Shown here: positions 60,677-64,000 of the stretch, in pieces
Layout: the number at the start of each line of letters is the position of its first letter
Position numbering within the stretch: position 1 is the stretch's first letter
NCBI RefSeq assembly: GCF_001761465.1
Contig: NZ_CP017479.1
Location: 2,852,001 to 2,916,000 of the forward strand
DNA from: Flavobacterium gilvum
Lineage (GTDB): Bacteria > Bacteroidota > Bacteroidia > Flavobacteriales > Flavobacteriaceae
Direction: 5' to 3'
Length of the DNA stretch: 64,000 nucleotides
The notes under the pieces: generated by a model
The model's database searches: none
What the model saw: only the letters and a program-made list of their open reading frames with translations
What the model was told of the DNA's origin: nothing
Made by a program: the position numbers and the translations under genes

Positions 60677-61957
60677 TTATTCGATTTTATAATTATTTGG
60701 AATTATGGCTTCTTTTCGAATAACAATAATTCCATCTTTTACACAGTATAATTCATTGTTTGAATCGGGTAAATGTTTTCCGCCTTTAATATATACATCG
60801 TCACCAATTCTGCAATTTTTATCCACAATAGCATAATCAATATAACATCTTTCTCCAATTCCAATTACCGGTTTTCCTTTTTCGATATCGTCTTTGATGT
60901 CATCGATATTCTGATAAAAATCATTACCCATCACATAAGTGTTTTTAACCACCGTTTCTTCACCTATTCGGGATCTGTTTCCAATTATCGATTTGGTAAT
61001 TTCTTTGGCTCGAATAATACAGCCTTCGGAGATTACGGACTTTTCAACCATCGTTTTATGAAATTTTGATGGAGACAGCAAACGTGGTCTTGTGAAGATT
61101 TTATTTTTGTTATCAAATAAATTGAATTTTGGCAGATCATCTGTTAATCCAATATTCGCTTCAAAAAAGGAGTCAATATTTCCAATATCAGTCCAGTATC
61201 CTTCGTATTGATAGCTTAGTAATTTTTTGTTCCCAACAGCTTGCGGAATAATTTCTTTTCCAAAATCTTTTGTGTTTGGATCAGACATTAAATCAATCAA
61301 TAATTTTCTGTTGAAAATATAGATTCCCATAGAAGCCAAATAGTTTTTTCCAAGGATTTTCATTTCTTCGCTTACCTCTGATGTCCATTCGGGCAATAAT
61401 TCTTTGGCAGGTTTTTCTATAAAAGAAACAATCTCATTCTCTGAATTGGTTTTTAATATACCGAATTCAGGAGCATCTTTGTCATTTACAGGCAAAGTTG
61501 CAATAGAAATATCAGCATCGGCCTCGATATGAGCTTCAATCATTTCATTAAAATCCATTTGATACAATTGATCACCAGATAGAATTAAGGCATAATCAAA
61601 TTCATGGTTTAAAAAATGAGACATACATTGTCTAACTGCATCTGCAGTACCCTGAAACCAGGTTGGGTTGTCTGGTGTTTGCTCTGCTGCCAGGATATCA
61701 ACAAAAGACTGGCTGAAAATGCTGAAATTATAGGTGTTTTTAATGTGCGCATTCAAAGATGCAGAATTGAATTGCGTTAGCACAAACATTCTTCGTACAT
61801 CAGAATTTATACAATTAGAAATCGGAATATCAACCAACCTGTATTTTCCTGCGATAGGGACAGCAGGTTTTGATCTTTTGGCTGTTAATGGATATAATCT
61901 TGAACCCTGGCCGCCTCCCAAAATAATTGCGATAACATTTTTCTTTTTAGCTTTCAT
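60677..61957 (-). CDS. glgC: Glucose-1-phosphate adenylyltransferase
   Basis: 426 residues from the ATG at 61957. A TTG four codons upstream is also in frame but less likely. The nucleotide-binding start IAIILGGGQGSRLYPLTAKRSKPAVPIAG (in part GGGQGSRLYPLTAKRSKPA), SGDQLYQMDF near 140, SFIEKPAKE and SMGIYIFNR are the GlgC signatures. The C-terminal left-handed beta-helix (about 290-425) carries hexapeptide repeats. It makes ADP-glucose from ATP and glucose-1-phosphate. Its start overlaps the end of glgA by 11 bp, so the two are translated together. Confidence 0.96.
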   Translation of the reverse strand: MKAKKKNVIAIILGGGQGSRLYPLTAKRSKPAVPIAGKYRLVDIPISNCINSDVRRMFVLTQFNSASLNAHIKNTYNFSIFSQSFVDILAAEQTPDNPTWFQGTADAVRQCMSHFLNHEFDYALILSGDQLYQMDFNEMIEAHIEADADISIATLPVNDKDAPEFGILKTNSENEIVSFIEKPAKELLPEWTSEVSEEMKILGKNYLASMGIYIFNRKLLIDLMSDPNTKDFGKEIIPQAVGNKKLLSYQYEGYWTDIGNIDSFFEANIGLTDDLPKFNLFDNKNKIFTRPRLLSPSKFHKTMVEKSVISEGCIIRAKEITKSIIGNRSRIGEETVVKNTYVMGNDFYQNIDDIKDDIEKGKPVIGIGERCYIDYAIVDKNCRIGDDVYIKGGKHLPDSNNELYCVKDGIIVIRKEAIIPNNYKIE

Positions 61958-63377
61958 ATTTCTTTGCAATAATTAAATTATATAATTCTAAATATTCTTG
62001 GCTAACATTTTCCCAAGAATGATCTGTATTCATTCCTTTTATTCTTAATGCATTGGTGCGGTCTTTATCTTTATATAAATTGACCGCTCTATCTATGGCG
62101 TCACAAACATCTTCTGCCGAAGGCTGTTCATGGCAAATTCCATTTCCATTGTCTTCAAAATCACTAATTGTATCTCTCAAGCCACCAGTTCTTCGTACAA
62201 TTGGTATTGTTCCATATCGCAAAGCATACATCTGATTCAATCCGCAAGGCTCAACGCGTGACGGAATCATAATAAAATCTGAACCTGCATAGGTTTTATG
62301 CGCCAGTTCTTCATTGTAACCTATATATACGGAATAATTTCCTTTATAAACGGGAAGCAACTGTGTCAGTTGATTTTCTATTTCCGTATCTCCATATCCC
62401 AGAATCAGTATATTAATTTCTTCTTTTAAAGTTGCCATAGCTGATTGAACTACTTTTGACAGTAAATCAGCACCTTTTTCATTATATAATCTTCCAATAA
62501 AGCTAAAAAGTGGTTTTGCTGGATTCATTCCAAAATGCAAACACAATTCTTCTTTATTTCGTTGTTTTCCTTCGTAAAAATCAGAATTCGAATAATTTGT
62601 ATTAATCATAAAATCCTTTTCGGGATTCCAAATAGTAAGGTCAATTCCGTTGAGAATACCTTTTGATTTGTCTCGAACCCGCTGATACAATGTTTCCAAT
62701 CCACTACCCGTATAATTTATTTCGTTGAGATAACTTGGAGAAACAGTTGTAATTGCATCGGCGCATTTTATTCCTGAGGCCAAAGAATTAATATAATTTT
62801 CCCATTCCAACTCTTTTATATGAACCAAATCAAATTCGGGCAAATAATATAATTTATTAAATGTAAATATCCCTTGGTACAAACTGTTATGAATCGTAAT
62901 CAGGGTTGTTATGTCTTTTATTTTCTCATATTTTGGACAAAATTTTTTCATAAAAGGAATCAATCCTGTATGATGATCATGGCAATGAATGATATCAGGC
63001 ATTGAATTTCTTCCAATTATCCAGTCTAATGTTGCAATCTGAAAAGATACAAACCGTTCTATATCGTCTTTATAATTATAAACGTTAGGGCGGTCAAAAA
63101 GTTCTGGTATTTCTATCAGATACAATTCAAAACCCAATTTATTGGATGTTTCCTTTTGTACAGTAAAAGGGAAATTAAAAGTGCCAAGTTTTAATTTTCC
63201 CCAATGAACGCACTCAAAATTATTTTCTTTTCTAAACGTTGTTTCATAAGACGGAATAACTACACGAACCTGATTTTTGAAGCTACTTTGATATTTTGGC
63301 AACGCTCCAATTACATCGGCCAAGCCACCCACTTTTGCTACTGGGTAACATTCTGCTCCAATGTGAAATATCTCCAT
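61947..63377 (-). CDS. glgA: Glycogen synthase (ADP-glucose type)
   Basis: 476 residues, GT5. The start MEIFHIGAECYPVAKVGGLADVIGALPK contains the KxGGL motif (KVGGLADV) that binds ADP-glucose. HCHDHHTGLIPF near 132, TIHNSLYQGIF near 163 and FIGRLYNEKGADLL near 290 follow. The C-terminal half has PSRVEPCGLNQMYALRYGT with the catalytic-type Glu and RRTGGLRDTI. It adds glucose from ADP-glucose to glucan ends. It is the first gene of the operon glgA-glgC-glgE-maltokinase-glgB. Confidence 0.96.
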   Translation of the reverse strand: MEIFHIGAECYPVAKVGGLADVIGALPKYQSSFKNQVRVVIPSYETTFRKENNFECVHWGKLKLGTFNFPFTVQKETSNKLGFELYLIEIPELFDRPNVYNYKDDIERFVSFQIATLDWIIGRNSMPDIIHCHDHHTGLIPFMKKFCPKYEKIKDITTLITIHNSLYQGIFTFNKLYYLPEFDLVHIKELEWENYINSLASGIKCADAITTVSPSYLNEINYTGSGLETLYQRVRDKSKGILNGIDLTIWNPEKDFMINTNYSNSDFYEGKQRNKEELCLHFGMNPAKPLFSFIGRLYNEKGADLLSKVVQSAMATLKEEINILILGYGDTEIENQLTQLLPVYKGNYSVYIGYNEELAHKTYAGSDFIMIPSRVEPCGLNQMYALRYGTIPIVRRTGGLRDTISDFEDNGNGICHEQPSAEDVCDAIDRAVNLYKDKDRTNALRIKGMNTDHSWENVSQEYLELYNLIIAKKYES

Positions 63378-63565
63378 GAATTTTACTTTATTTTTAATGA
63401 CAGGGCTTTAATAATCTCCATCATTTGAATACAAAAATTAAAAAATAACTTTTTTTGTGGGGTTTATTCAAGTTATTTTACCATTAAATTTATTAGTACT
63501 TTTATGTTTTTTTAAATATAATTAAAAAAAACTAAATACTCAATCAATTGTTCAATTTTATTGAT

Positions 63566-64000
63566 ATGACAAAAAATACTTCGAATCATATAAAGCCTTT
63601 GAAAATTCCTAAGATTTTAGTACTCTCTAGTAAGGTTATTGCGTTTTTGTCAGACAAATGGGTAACTGTTTACGCTTCAAAATTATTTACAACTCCCATA
63701 AAACATAAAGTTCCGAAACGAGAAATTGATATGGATCAAAAGAGTATCCAACAAATGATTGTAATTCCCGAGATAAATAGAAAGGTAAATATCTATCAAT
63801 ACGGGAAAAGCGAGAAAAAAGTGTTGCTGGTTCATGGATGGTCAGGAAGAGGAACACAATTGTGCAAAATTGCAGATGAAATGCTGAAACTAGGATATGC
63901 AACTGTTAGTTTTGATGCTCCAGCACATGGTAAATCGCCAGGAAACTCAACTATTATGGTGGATTTTATTGCTTCAATTTTGGAAATAGACAGACTATTT
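63566..64000 (+). CDS. Alpha/beta hydrolase (C-terminus beyond window)
   Basis: 145 codons are present from the ATG at 63566 to the window edge, with no stop. The protein has a basic N-terminus (MTKNTSNHIKPLKIPKILVL) and then the hydrolase core: VLLVHGWSGRGTQL near residues 90-103 (oxyanion loop HGWSGRG) and VSFDAPAHGKSPGNS near 118-132. The nucleophile elbow GxSxG lies beyond the edge, so I cannot confirm that it is catalytic. The HGWSGR and DAPAHGKS pattern is common in an unassigned group of bacterial esterase-like proteins. It is divergent from glgA. Confidence 0.82.
   Translation, partial: MTKNTSNHIKPLKIPKILVLSSKVIAFLSDKWVTVYASKLFTTPIKHKVPKREIDMDQKSIQQMIVIPEINRKVNIYQYGKSEKKVLLVHGWSGRGTQLCKIADEMLKLGYATVSFDAPAHGKSPGNSTIMVDFIASILEIDRLF

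Noticed and set aside
63687..63902. A 71-codon minus-strand frame near the right edge
   Set aside because: It is antisense to the alpha/beta hydrolase frame, which carries recognisable motifs.
1..64000. Search for tRNA, rRNA, prophage, toxin-antitoxin or defence genes
   Set aside because: I saw no tRNA-like cloverleaf arms, no rRNA sequence and no proteins of those classes in the frames I read.

Overview
The window is a stretch of AT-rich chromosome from a member of the Bacteroidota, most likely a Flavobacterium or a close relative. The evidence is the type IX secretion parts (PorQ, a PorP/SprF-like protein, a type B C-terminal sorting domain), promoters of the Bacteroidota form TTTG-N19-TAnnTTTG, ATG starts with few purine-rich ribosome binding sites, and many housekeeping proteins of flavobacterial type. 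I see no rRNA, tRNA, prophage, CRISPR array, insertion sequence transposase or recognised defence system. Nearly all the unusual content lies between the genes.

Layout. 1-3.6 kb: a truncated membrane protein, a YciO-like protein and a PcrA/UvrD helicase. 3.7-5.2 kb: an MltF-type lytic transglycosylase. 5.5-12.2 kb: a complete L-rhamnose catabolic operon (rhaB, a tandem class II aldolase, fucO, rhaA) ending in a strong terminator, followed by an AraC regulator. 12.5-21.7 kb: small lipoproteins, a TSUP transporter, a patatin-like lipase, an M1 aminopeptidase, an ATP pyrophosphatase of the Dph6 type, a DUF1697 protein and a degenerate M23-like protein. 21.9-33.6 kb, plus strand: recG, an RND efflux operon (adaptor, pump, outer membrane channel), a bestrophin-like channel and pheT. 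33.8-40.5 kb: a surface operon with a large type IX-secreted repeat protein, a PorP/SprF-like protein and an OmpA-family protein. 40.7-48.8 kb: rpsA, a nucleoside permease, cmk, porQ and lon. 49.6-52.5 kb: an ECF sigma factor, a probable anti-sigma partner and two secreted beta-strand-repeat proteins. 52.6-54.9 kb: an Atg22-like MFS protein and an M48 lipoprotein peptidase. 55-63.4 kb: a glycogen operon that carries the classical GlgC-GlgA route and the maltokinase-GlgE route, both feeding one GlgB. The window ends inside an alpha/beta hydrolase.

How the genes work together. The rhamnose genes convert L-rhamnose through rhamnulose and rhamnulose-1-phosphate to DHAP and lactaldehyde, which FucO reduces; no rhamnose transporter or mutarotase lies in the window. 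The glycogen genes polymerise ADP-glucose and maltose-1-phosphate into branched glucan; no trehalose synthase is visible to supply maltose. Several genes serve the cell envelope and surface: MltF, the M48 and M1 peptidases, PorQ, the OmpA/SprF/adhesin operon, the RND pump and the sigma-factor locus.

The most interesting signals are intergenic. Two loci (42.67-42.74 kb on the minus strand, 49.37-49.46 kb on the plus strand) look like copies of one structured RNA, with compensatory changes in the closing stem. One of them is flanked by a 133-bp palindromic, MITE-like element with 17-bp terminal inverted repeats and a near-perfect 10-bp flanking duplication. Many intergenic gaps also hold long inverted repeats built from short reiterated words (CTAAGATT, TAGTGAATAGT, GATTTCAGATTT, ATTACACGGATT), some of whose arms run into the stop codons of neighbouring genes.
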